Positions 1 through 6,644 are shown, counted from the stretch's first letter. The stretch: 11,591 nt of DNA from Clostridia bacterium (GCA_017620455.1 JAFZQK010000045.1:1-11591); one strand, 5' to 3'. Notes: generated from the letters alone by a model not told the origin. Numbers and translations: made by a program.

Positions 1-571
1 GCGCTACGAGCTGAAGAAGATCCAGAAGGAACTGAACGTCACCACCGTCTACGTGACCCACGACCAGACCGAGGCCATGACCATGGCGGATCACATCGTG
101 CTGCTCAACGGCGGCCACATCATGCAGGAGGGCACGCCGAACGACCTGTACGACCATCCGGCCAACGAGTTCGTGGCGGGCTTCCTGGGCACGCCGCAGA
201 TCAATATCTTCCCCTGCACCGTGAAGCAGGAAAACGGCGATCTGATCCTGGACGCGGGCGCTTTCCGCCTCCACGCGCCGGAGCAGGTGAAAGCCTCCCT
301 GGCTTCTTACGTGGGCAAGCAGGTGGACCTGGGCGTCCGGCCCTCCGATTTCGAATTGGCCCGGGAAGGCGTCAACGGCATTCCCGCCCACGTGGATTCC
401 ATCGAGCCCCTGGGCGACGCGTTCCTGATTTACGTCCGGGTGGGCGAAAAGGTGGTCGTGTTTAAGTACGCCGGCGAGCACGCGCCCGCGGACAAAGACC
501 TGCTGCTGACCCCCAACATGATGAAGCTGCACCTCTTCGACCCCCAGACCCAGAACCGCATCAACGACTGA
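1..571 (+). CDS. Sugar ABC transporter ATP-binding protein, MsmK/UgpC/MalK type (C-terminal part, 5' end outside window)
   Basis: This is the cytoplasmic ATPase subunit that energises uptake of sugars or glycerol-phosphate-like solutes by a CUT1-type importer. The reading frame is open from base 2 to the TGA at 569-571, about 189 residues of an expected 360-380, so Walker A, Q-loop and signature motif lie off the window. Visible are the end of the nucleotide-binding domain, with the switch-histidine segment VTHDQTEAMTMADHIVLL (positions 50-103), the typical EGTPNDLYDHPANEFVAGFLG linker region, and then a TOBE/OB-fold regulatory domain including the family-typical GVRPSDF. Its permease and binding-protein partners are not in the window; such ATPases are often encoded alone and shared by several importers. 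Only 109 bp separate it from the next gene, but a promoter lies in that gap, so it probably ends its own transcript. The family is clear; the substrate cannot be told. Confidence 0.93.
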   Translation, partial: RYELKKIQKELNVTTVYVTHDQTEAMTMADHIVLLNGGHIMQEGTPNDLYDHPANEFVAGFLGTPQINIFPCTVKQENGDLILDAGAFRLHAPEQVKASLASYVGKQVDLGVRPSDFELAREGVNGIPAHVDSIEPLGDAFLIYVRVGEKVVVFKYAGEHAPADKDLLLTPNMMKLHLFDPQTQNRIND

Positions 572-577
572 CGGACG

Positions 578-658
578 GCGTGGAGCGCGGAGCATATATC
601 GTGATTGATTATGCGGCATCGGTCGTGTATAATCATGATAAAGCTCCGCTCTCCACAC
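578..658. repeat. Nested inverted repeat enclosing the operon promoter
   Basis: The outer arms are GCGTGGAGCGCGGAGC (578-593) and GCTCCGCTCTCCACAC (643-658), complementary at 14 of 16 positions. Inside are shorter arms TGATTATGC (606-614) and GTATAATCA (627-635), complementary at 8 of 9. The inner pair overlaps both promoter hexamers. A transcript reading through from the ABC gene could fold into a long stem followed by a short T-run (659-662), so it might act as a weak terminator or attenuator. As DNA, the inner pair could be an operator. Both roles are inferred. Confidence 0.5.
605..633 (+). promoter_or_regulatory. Sigma-A-type promoter of the acylation operon
   Basis: TTGATT at 605-610 and a perfect TATAAT at 628-633 are separated by exactly 17 bp. 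Transcription would start near 640, leaving a leader of about 40 nt before the carrier-protein ATG at 681. This is the best promoter match in the window and the only good one upstream of the five-gene operon. Confidence 0.75.
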
Positions 659-680
659 TTTTATTGCAGAGGTAAAAAAC

Positions 681-917
681 ATGGACGACAGGGAAAGACT
701 GCTTTCCGCGCTTCGGGAAGTGCGGGACGACGTGGACTTTGAGGGCCAGTTTGGCCTGGTGGACGAGGGGGTCATCGACTCTCTGGATCTGACCCAGATC
801 ATCGCCGCCCTGGACGAGGCTTTCGATATCCACATCCCCGCCGGGGAAATCGAACCGGAAAACTTCAACAGCGTGGACGCCATGCTGGCCATGGTGCAAA
901 GGTATCGGGAAGCATGA
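681..917 (+). CDS. Acyl carrier protein, DltC-like (D-alanyl carrier protein candidate)
   Basis: A 78-residue acidic carrier protein. The segment VIDSLDLTQIIAALDE carries the DSL motif; Ser34 is the expected 4'-phosphopantetheine attachment site, and the four-helix ACP pattern continues through FDIHIP and NSVDAM. It would accept an activated acyl or aminoacyl group as a thioester from the adjacent ligase and present it to the MBOAT protein at the inner membrane face. The length matches DltC (about 78-80 residues). The ATG at 681 has AGAGG at 668-672 with 8 nt spacing. Its stop overlaps the next start (ATGA, 914-917), so it is translationally coupled to the ligase. It is the first gene of the operon, whereas dltC is usually third. 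It could be another specialised ACP, but a fatty-acid-synthesis ACP is unlikely given the neighbours. No second carrier is visible for ligase 2. Confidence 0.88.
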   Translation: MDDRERLLSALREVRDDVDFEGQFGLVDEGVIDSLDLTQIIAALDEAFDIHIPAGEIEPENFNSVDAMLAMVQRYREA

Positions 918-2404
918 GCACCCGGAACGTACTGGACTGGCTCTCGGACGCGGCCCGGCTTTCCCCGGACGCCATCGCTTTTGAGCAGCCAGAGAGGAAA
1001 ACCACCTGGAAACAGACGGAGCGGCGGGCCCGGGCCGTCGGGAGCTATTTGGCGTCCCGGATCCCGCCCCAAAGCCCCGTGCTGATCCTGATGGAAAAAA
1101 GCCCGGACTGCCTGTGCGCCATGCTTGGCGCGGCATACGCGGGCTGCTTTTACACGCCGCTGGATTCTTCCATGCCGGAAAACCGGATGCGCCTGATCGC
1201 CGACACCCTGCGCCCCGCCGCCGTTCTTTATGAGGAGAAGTTTGCCGAAACAGCGAAGCGGATCGCCGGGGACGCGGCGCTTTTGTGCGATGCGGAAATC
1301 CCGGATGAAGTCAATGACGCATTGCTTGCCCAACGGCGGAAAGAGCATATCGACAACGATCTTTTGTACGTGCTCTTTACCAGCGGCTCCACCGGCAATC
1401 CCAAGGGCGTGTCCATCACCCACCGCAGCGTGATCGACTTTGTGGAATGGGCCTGCGGCGCGCTGCGCCTGCCCGAAGGCTTGCGCTTCGGCAGCCAGGC
1501 CCCCTTCTATTTTGACAATTCCGTGCTGGATATTTACTGCGCCATGCGCATGCGGGGCAGTCTGTATCTCATCCCCAAGGGGGACTTCATGTTCCCCAAA
1601 CGGCTGCTGGCCCGCTTGCAGGACGCGCATATCGACACGGTTTTCTGGGTGCCCTCGGCGCTGACGGCGCTGGCGAAAGCGGACGTGCTGTCCGAAGGTT
1701 GCCTGCCGGAATTGAAGCGGGTGTTCTTCTGCGGCGAGGTGATGCCCTGCGCCACGCTGAACCGGTGGAAGCAGGCCCTGCCCGACGCGGACTACGTGAA
1801 CATGTACGGCCCCACGGAGATCACCGACGTGTGCGCCTGGTATCGGGTGGACCGGGCCTTTGCGGACACCGACAGCCTGCCCATCGGCTTCCCCTGTGAG
1901 AACACCCGGATCGACCTCATCGACGGGGAAATCTGCGTGGGGGGCACGTGCTTATCGCCCGGCTATTACAACGCCCCGGAAAAGACCGCCGCGGCGTTCG
2001 TGCAGAACCCCCTGCGCCTGCAAATTCCCGAAATCATCTACAAAACCGGCGATTTGGGCGAATACAACGAGCGTGGGGAGCTGATGTTCCTGGGCCGGCG
2101 GGACAGCCAGATCAAGCGCAGCGGCTACCGGATCGAGCTGGGCGAAATCGAGTGCGCCCTCCAGAACGCGCCGGGAGTCGAGCTGTGCTGCTGCTATTAC
2201 GACGCGGATAAAGAAAAGATCATCGCGGCCTATACCGGGAACCCGGACGAAAAGGCCCTGAAAGCCGCCCTCAAAGCGGCGCTGCCCAAGTACATGCTGC
2301 CGGACGTGCTGCTCAGGCGGGACGCCCTGCCCCGCACCGGCAGCGGCAAGATCGACAGGCTCGCCCTCAGGCGGGAGGCGGAATGTGAGCATCTTATCCC
2401 TTGA
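914..2404 (+). CDS. Amino-acid adenylation enzyme, DltA-like (D-alanine--carrier protein ligase candidate; ligase 1)
   Basis: A 496-residue member of the ANL/AMP-binding superfamily, the same size as DltA. It would adenylate an amino acid with ATP and transfer it to the carrier protein. Motifs seen in order: TSGSTGNPKG at 156-165 (A3, phosphate loop), FDNSVLDIY at 200-208 (A4), NMYGPTE at 296-302 (A5), YKTGDLG at 376-382 (A7), GRRDSQIKRSGYRIELGEIE at 394-413 (A8), and GSGKIDR with the catalytic lysine K479 (A10). D201 sits where adenylation domains bind the alpha-amino group. C273, in FFCGEVMP, matches the DltA cysteine I recall as linked to D-alanine selectivity; the two are 72 residues apart, as in my recollection of B. 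cereus DltA. D305, after the YGPTE motif, is where I recall a hydrophobic residue in DltA, so D-alanine is likely but not certain. It overlaps the carrier gene by 4 bp and the MBOAT gene by 20 bp. Confidence 0.87.
   Translation: MSTRNVLDWLSDAARLSPDAIAFEQPERKTTWKQTERRARAVGSYLASRIPPQSPVLILMEKSPDCLCAMLGAAYAGCFYTPLDSSMPENRMRLIADTLRPAAVLYEEKFAETAKRIAGDAALLCDAEIPDEVNDALLAQRRKEHIDNDLLYVLFTSGSTGNPKGVSITHRSVIDFVEWACGALRLPEGLRFGSQAPFYFDNSVLDIYCAMRMRGSLYLIPKGDFMFPKRLLARLQDAHIDTVFWVPSALTALAKADVLSEGCLPELKRVFFCGEVMPCATLNRWKQALPDADYVNMYGPTEITDVCAWYRVDRAFADTDSLPIGFPCENTRIDLIDGEICVGGTCLSPGYYNAPEKTAAAFVQNPLRLQIPEIIYKTGDLGEYNERGELMFLGRRDSQIKRSGYRIELGEIECALQNAPGVELCCCYYDADKEKIIAAYTGNPDEKALKAALKAALPKYMLPDVLLRRDALPRTGSGKIDRLALRREAECEHLIP
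2373..2378 (+). promoter_or_regulatory. Shine-Dalgarno site fixing the GTG start of the MBOAT gene
   Basis: GGGAGG lies inside the 3' end of the ligase 1 gene, 6 nt before the GTG at 2385. The ATG at 2383 is in another frame and is followed at once by a stop, and the next in-frame ATG (residue 16) would remove most of the first membrane helix. GTG 2385 is therefore the favoured start. Confidence 0.7.
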
Positions 2405-3833
2405 GTTTCTGGCGTTGGCGGCAGGCGTGATGCTGGTATATTACCTGCTGCCGCTGAAAATCCGGTGGATCGCGCTGCTGTGCGGCAGCGCGGCTTTCGT
2501 TGCGCTTTCCGGGTGGCAGAGCGCCGCCCACCTGTCCGCCGTGGCCATCGTTATGTGGGGCGGCGGGCTGCTGCTGCAAAAGAAAAAGAGCCGCCTGCTG
2601 CTTTCGCTCTTCCTGACGCTGGATATAGGGGCCATGGCCTTTTTGAAGTATTATCCCGCCCTGTCCGGGGCGCAGTGGATATTGCCCCTGGGGCTGAGCT
2701 ATTTCACCTTCCAGTCCGCGGGGTATCTGGTCGACGTGTACCGGGGCAAGGCCGAAGCGCAGAAGAACCCCCTGAAAGCCTGGCTGTTCGTGGGCTACTT
2801 CCCGCAGCTCAGCCAGGGGCCCATTTCCACCTGGAAGGAATTGGGGAATCAGCTTTTGACCGGCCACCGGTTCGAGCCGGACGCCTTCGTTTCCGGCTTT
2901 CAGCTTATGCTGTGGGGCTTTTTCAAGAAAATGGTGATTGCCGACCGGCTGGCGGCCACCACGGACGCGCTGCTGAAAGGCGGCGATTTGCCCGGCTGGT
3001 TCATTTTGGGCGGGGTGATTTTGTACGCCGTGCGGCTGTACGCGGATTTTTCCGGGGGCATGGACGTGATCCGGGGCGTTTCCCGGATGCTGGGGATCGA
3101 GCTGCCGGAAAACTTCCGCCGCCCCTTCTTTTCCCAGAGCGTATCGGAATATTGGCGCCGGTGGCACATCACCCTGGGGACCTGGTTCCGGTCTTATCTG
3201 CTCTATCCGCTGACCACCTCCAGAGCGGGCATCGCCCTGGGGAAAGCCGCGTCCAAGGCATTCGGGAAAAAGACGGGCCGGGCGGTGCCCAGCGCTCTGG
3301 CGACGCTGCTGGTGTTCCTTTTGATCGGCGTCTGGCACGCCGCCAACTGGAACGCGGTGGCGTTCGGGGGGTACTTCGGGCTGGTGATGGGTGCGTCCAT
3401 GCTGCTGGAGCCGGTGTGGAAACTGCTGCGCACAACGCTGAACCTGCCGAAAAAGGGCTGGATGACCCCGCTGCGGCTGCTTCGCACCTGGATCCTGATC
3501 CTTTTCGCCCAGTACTTCGCCTTTACCCTGAGCCCCGCCCAGGGGCTTTCCCTGCTGGGGGGTACGTTCCGGAACTGGAGCTTTGCCGGCTTTGCGGAAA
3601 AAACCACGGAGGTCATGGCGGCGCTGGAGTGGATCATCGCCGGGGCGGGGTGCCTGATCGTGCTGATCGTGGACCTTCTATGCGAAAAGAAAATCGACGT
3701 GTGCGGCAGGCTTGCCCAAACGCACTTCTTCATCCGCTGGCCCGTGCTGCTTCTGCTGATCCTGGCCATCGTGGTGTTCGGCATGTACGGCGCGGGCTAC
3801 GACGGCGCGGCGTTCCTGTATACGCAATTCTGA
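2385..3833 (+). CDS. MBOAT-family membrane O-acyltransferase, DltB/AlgI-like
   Basis: A 482-residue polytopic membrane protein with roughly ten or more hydrophobic segments. Family hallmarks: DFSGGMD at 221-227, PENFRRPF at 241-248, EYWRRWHITLGTWFR at 255-269, and GVWHAANWNAVAFGG at 315-329, containing the conserved histidine H318. H261 lies in the WRRWH motif. In Dlt systems this protein takes the acyl group from the loaded carrier protein at the cytosolic face and passes it outward; AlgI-type relatives do the same for acetyl groups on exopolysaccharides. A carrier protein and a DltA-like ligase directly upstream favour the DltB-type role, although several motifs read like AlgI (for example YFPQLSQGPIS at 138-148). 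It starts with GTG and overlaps the ligase by 20 bp, suggesting coupled translation. The family is certain; the acyl donor and acceptor polymer are inferred. Confidence 0.9.
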   Translation: MSILSLEFLALAAGVMLVYYLLPLKIRWIALLCGSAAFVALSGWQSAAHLSAVAIVMWGGGLLLQKKKSRLLLSLFLTLDIGAMAFLKYYPALSGAQWILPLGLSYFTFQSAGYLVDVYRGKAEAQKNPLKAWLFVGYFPQLSQGPISTWKELGNQLLTGHRFEPDAFVSGFQLMLWGFFKKMVIADRLAATTDALLKGGDLPGWFILGGVILYAVRLYADFSGGMDVIRGVSRMLGIELPENFRRPFFSQSVSEYWRRWHITLGTWFRSYLLYPLTTSRAGIALGKAASKAFGKKTGRAVPSALATLLVFLLIGVWHAANWNAVAFGGYFGLVMGASMLLEPVWKLLRTTLNLPKKGWMTPLRLLRTWILILFAQYFAFTLSPAQGLSLLGGTFRNWSFAGFAEKTTEVMAALEWIIAGAGCLIVLIVDLLCEKKIDVCGRLAQTHFFIRWPVLLLLILAIVVFGMYGAGYDGAAFLYTQF

Positions 3834-3849
3834 GAAAGGAGGGGCACCC

Positions 3850-4938
3850 ATGGCGGAGCAAGCCGCATCCCGGAAAAAGAAAAACGCGCTCTTCTGGCTG
3901 CGCGCCGTTTGCTTTGCCGCGCTGACGGTGCTCCTGCTCGCCTACGCCAATTTTGTTCTGACCCCCAAGCACGATTACGGCATCTGCTCCATGATGAACC
4001 TGTACCGCCAGCCAAAGGATTCCGTGGACGTGCTGGCGGTGGGCACGTCCCTGGCCTACGCGGGGATCAATACCAACGTGCTGTGGGAGGAGTACGGCAT
4101 CGCCGCCTACGACCTGTGCAGCGCCGAGCAGCCCTTCTGGGTGAGCTACTATACCATCAAAGAAGCCCTGAAAACCCAGCATCCGCGGGTGATCCTGCTG
4201 GACGCCAAGCCCGCCATCTACACCCGGGATTATTCCAAGCGCGGGCGCACCATCCTGTCCACCTTCGGCATCAAAGGAATCGAAAACCGCGTGGGGGCCA
4301 TCCTGGCCTGCGTGGAAAAGCCTCGGGACGCCATGGGGTATATCCTGGGCCTGCCGGAGGTGCACAGCAATTACGCCAGGCTGACGGCCGACGATTTCGC
4401 GTTCCCGCCGGACAACGGCGGGCGGGGCGCGAGCTGGAAGGGGCATATCGAATCCGACGCCGTGGAGCACCATCAGAAGCCCTCCCTGGTGTGGAACAGC
4501 GTGCGGCGCAACATGAACGACCGGGAAGAGGAATATGCCCGGAAGATCTTTGAACTGGCCCGGGACGAGGGCATCGAGATCCTGCTCATCGGCCTGCCCA
4601 ACCCGGATTACGCCAACGACCATATGTACTACAACGCCCTGTGGTCCGTGGCGGAGGAATACGGCGTGCACGGCCTGAACTACAACGATCCCGGCATACG
4701 CTTCGGCCTGCGCTATTCCTCCGATTTTGCCGACTGGCAGCACCTGAACGTGAAGGGCAGCGTCAATTTCTCCCGCAAGCTGGGGGCCGACCTGGAAATG
4801 CTCTTCGATCTGCCGGATCACCGGGGCGACCCGGATTATTCGTCGTATGACGAATGCGCGGAGCGGTGGTTTGAAAAATATCCGACCTTTGAATCCGCGA
4901 AATGGGAGGAGCATCCGCTTCCCTGGTTTGAAAAGTAG
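3850..4938 (+). CDS. Membrane-anchored SGNH-hydrolase-like protein, probable DltD-like partner of the MBOAT protein
   Basis: 362 residues. A basic N-terminus (RKKKN) is followed by one hydrophobic helix at about 15-36, giving an N-in anchor with an extracellular domain. The outer domain resembles SGNH/GDSL esterases: VLAVGTSLAYAGI at 61-73 places the nucleophile candidate at S67 in a GTS block, and DWQHLN at 295-300 gives the C-terminal DxxH pair D295/H298. Such proteins accompany MBOAT acyltransferases (DltD with DltB; AlgX/AlgJ-type proteins with AlgI) and act in acyl transfer to, or removal from, cell-surface polymers. It does not look like classical DltD over its length, so the equivalence is by position and fold. 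A strong AAAGGAGGGG site (3835-3844) lies 5 nt before the ATG, and only 16 bp follow the MBOAT stop. The C-terminal 40 residues are rich in Trp, Glu and Pro with no recognised function. Confidence 0.8.
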   Translation: MAEQAASRKKKNALFWLRAVCFAALTVLLLAYANFVLTPKHDYGICSMMNLYRQPKDSVDVLAVGTSLAYAGINTNVLWEEYGIAAYDLCSAEQPFWVSYYTIKEALKTQHPRVILLDAKPAIYTRDYSKRGRTILSTFGIKGIENRVGAILACVEKPRDAMGYILGLPEVHSNYARLTADDFAFPPDNGGRGASWKGHIESDAVEHHQKPSLVWNSVRRNMNDREEEYARKIFELARDEGIEILLIGLPNPDYANDHMYYNALWSVAEEYGVHGLNYNDPGIRFGLRYSSDFADWQHLNVKGSVNFSRKLGADLEMLFDLPDHRGDPDYSSYDECAERWFEKYPTFESAKWEEHPLPWFEK

Positions 4939-4939
4939 T

Positions 4940-4967
4940 GTTTTCTCCGCCCCCCTTCCGAGAAAAC
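4940..4967 (+). other. Perfect hairpin between the SGNH gene and ligase 2
   Basis: GTTTTCTC (4940-4947) and GAGAAAAC (4960-4967) are perfectly complementary around a 12-nt C-rich loop, starting 2 bp after the SGNH stop codon. No T-run follows, so it is not a standard intrinsic terminator. It may stabilise or mark processing of the upstream mRNA and set a different expression level for ligase 2. The structure is seen; the role is inferred. Confidence 0.5.
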
Positions 4968-5003
4968 CGGTTGATACGTCGACGATGAGAAAGCAGATGG
5001 GAG

Positions 5004-6521
5004 ATGAAGCGCGTGAAAGCCAACATGCTGGAATACTTGGAGGAAACGGCGAAGCGCCTGCCGGACAAGACCGCCTTTTACGACGATCACGAAAAAATGA
5101 CCTTTGCGGCATTGCTGGAAACGGCCCAAAGCATCGGCTCCCGCCTGGCGGAGACGGCTGCGCCCCGGCAGAGCGTGGCCCTGCTCCTGGACCCCCGCAG
5201 CATCCGCAATATCCCGGCTCTGTTCGGCGCGCTGTACGCGGGCTGCGCTTACGCGACGCTGGATATCGCGATGCCCCCCGAAAGGCTCCGGCTGCTGCTG
5301 GACCTTTTGCAGCCCGCCGCGGTGCTGGCGGATGAAAAGGGGAGCAAGGCGTATCAGGGCTGCGGCCTGACCGGCGTTCCCCTGATCGCATATGACGACG
5401 CCGCGGCCTGCGCCGTGAACGAAGAAACGCTGGCCGCCGTCCGCCGGCAGGCCAGCGCGTACGACCCCCTGTCCATCCTCTACACCTCCGGCTCCACGGG
5501 CATACCCAAGGGCTCCATCCAGACCCATTTCAGCTATATCCACTGGACGGAGGCCACCATCGAGATGTACGGCTTCACCGGGGACGCCGTGTTCGGCAAT
5601 CAGTCGCCGTTTTTCTACGCCAATTCCATTCTGGAAATCTTCCCGCCGGTGGCCCTGGGCGCCACGGTGTATCTGCTGCCCGCCGGGGCGCTGACCTTCC
5701 CCAAAAAATTCATTTCCTGCCTTCGTGAACAGCGCGTCACCTGCCTGTGCATGACGCCCTCCAGCTTCATCAGCGTGGTGAACGGCGGCGTGCTGACGGC
5801 AGGCTGCCTGCCGGAACTGAAATGGGGCATCATGAGCGGCGAATCCATGCCCTGGGACCCCCTGAAGGTCTGGATGGACGCCACGCCCAACGCCGACTGG
5901 TGGCATTTCTACGGCAGCACCGAAATGTTTTCCGTGGCGGTGGGGAAGGTGGACAAAAACCATCAAAGCGGCGACCGCTTGCCGGTGGGGAAGCCCTTTT
6001 CCCTGGCGCACATCCTGTTCCTGGATGAGAACGGCGACGAGGCCAAGCCCGGGACGCCGGGGGAAATGCTGCTTTCCAGCCCCTGGATTGCCGTGGGCTA
6101 TCATCGGGATCCGGAGCGTACCGCCGCGTCCTGGGTGGTCGATCCCTTAAACCGGGGCTGGCAGGAAAGGTTCTTCCGGGGCGGGGACATGGGGTACATC
6201 CGGGAGGACGGGCAGCTCATGGTGCTGGGCCGCAAGGACGCGCAGATCAAGCACATGGGCTACCGCATGGAGATCGGCGAGGTGGAGGCCGCCCTGCAGC
6301 AGATTTCCGGCTGGCGGGAGGGCTGCGTGCTGTTCGACCGGGAGAACGATAAGCTGTGGTGCTTCTATACCGGGGATTTGCAGGAAAAAGAGATCAAAGC
6401 CGCGCTGAAGGAGCGTCTGGCCCGGTACATGCTGCCGGATCAGTACGTGCATCTGGACGAAATGCCCCACACCGCCACCATGAAGCTGGACAGGAACCGG
6501 CTGAAACAGATGATGCAATGA
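5004..6521 (+). CDS. Second AMP-forming ligase, paralogue of ligase 1 with an altered substrate pocket (ligase 2)
   Basis: 505 residues from ATG 5004. The GTG at 5013 is an equally good start: GGGAG at 4999-5003 touches the ATG but lies 9 nt from the GTG, and that product would begin (M/V)KANMLEYLEETAKR. It is an ANL-superfamily adenylating enzyme: TSGSTGIPKG at 161-170, HFYGSTEMF at 301-309, FRGGDMG at 391-397, GRKDAQIKHMGYRMEIGEVE at 409-428, and catalytic lysine candidate K494 in TATMKLDR. It aligns with ligase 1 without gaps from A3 to A5 (constant offset of 5) and shares GCLPELK, so the two are paralogues. Where ligase 1 has D201 and C273, ligase 2 has A206 (in FFYANSILEI) and S278 (in IMSGESMP). 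Loss of the alpha-amino-binding Asp suggests a substrate other than an ordinary alpha-amino acid, or a different binding mode. YGSTE, RGGD and MKLDR also depart from the usual YGPTE, TGD and GKxDR. It could load the operon's carrier protein, another carrier, or CoA. Confidence 0.84.
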   Translation: MKRVKANMLEYLEETAKRLPDKTAFYDDHEKMTFAALLETAQSIGSRLAETAAPRQSVALLLDPRSIRNIPALFGALYAGCAYATLDIAMPPERLRLLLDLLQPAAVLADEKGSKAYQGCGLTGVPLIAYDDAAACAVNEETLAAVRRQASAYDPLSILYTSGSTGIPKGSIQTHFSYIHWTEATIEMYGFTGDAVFGNQSPFFYANSILEIFPPVALGATVYLLPAGALTFPKKFISCLREQRVTCLCMTPSSFISVVNGGVLTAGCLPELKWGIMSGESMPWDPLKVWMDATPNADWWHFYGSTEMFSVAVGKVDKNHQSGDRLPVGKPFSLAHILFLDENGDEAKPGTPGEMLLSSPWIAVGYHRDPERTAASWVVDPLNRGWQERFFRGGDMGYIREDGQLMVLGRKDAQIKHMGYRMEIGEVEAALQQISGWREGCVLFDRENDKLWCFYTGDLQEKEIKAALKERLARYMLPDQYVHLDEMPHTATMKLDRNRLKQMMQ

Positions 6522-6523
6522 TC

Positions 6524-6558
6524 AAAAAACAGGCAGGCGGCCGCCCTGCCTGTTTTTT
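6524..6558 (+). terminator. Intrinsic terminator 1 of the acylation operon
   Basis: A perfect 14-bp inverted repeat, AAAAAACAGGCAGG (6524-6537) and CCTGCCTGTTTTTT (6545-6558), with a 7-nt GC-rich loop. It starts 3 bp after the ligase 2 stop and ends in six T residues. The A-rich left arm means it could also work for transcripts from the right. Confidence 0.92.
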
Positions 6559-6561
6559 CAT

Positions 6562-6601
6562 GCCCCATTCACATTCTGTTCATGAATGGGGCTGATTTTT
6601 T
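6562..6601 (+). terminator. Intrinsic terminator 2, in tandem
   Basis: A second perfect stem of 10 bp, GCCCCATTCA (6562-6571) and TGAATGGGGC (6583-6592), with an 11-nt loop, followed 3 nt later by six T residues (6596-6601). Coming directly after terminator 1, it makes a tight boundary between the acylation operon and the secreted-protein unit. Confidence 0.82.
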
Positions 6602-6644
6602 CACGGTTTGTTTTCAAATTTCCCAATTTCTGCGGCTTGCGGTT

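Noticed and set aside
681..917. Carrier protein as the general fatty-acid-synthesis ACP
   Set aside because: It is translationally coupled to a DltA-like ligase and in an operon with MBOAT and SGNH proteins, with no fatty-acid gene nearby; a dedicated DltC-like role fits better.
2383..2390. ATG at 2383 as the MBOAT start
   Set aside because: It is in a different frame and followed directly by TGA; the GTG at 2385 with GGGAGG 6 nt upstream opens the MBOAT frame.
2465..3925. Long plus-strand frame overlapping the MBOAT gene
   Set aside because: The product is Arg/Gly/Ala-rich with no family motifs, while the frame from 2385 carries all MBOAT hallmarks. It is a shadow frame.
3730..5391. Long minus-strand frame (553 codons) over the SGNH gene and the start of ligase 2
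   Set aside because: Antisense shadow in GC-rich DNA; no motif, and it crosses two well-supported plus-strand genes.
4836..6104. Minus-strand frame of 422 codons within ligase 2
   Set aside because: Antisense of conserved ligase motifs; His/Gly/Gln-rich product with no recognised domain.
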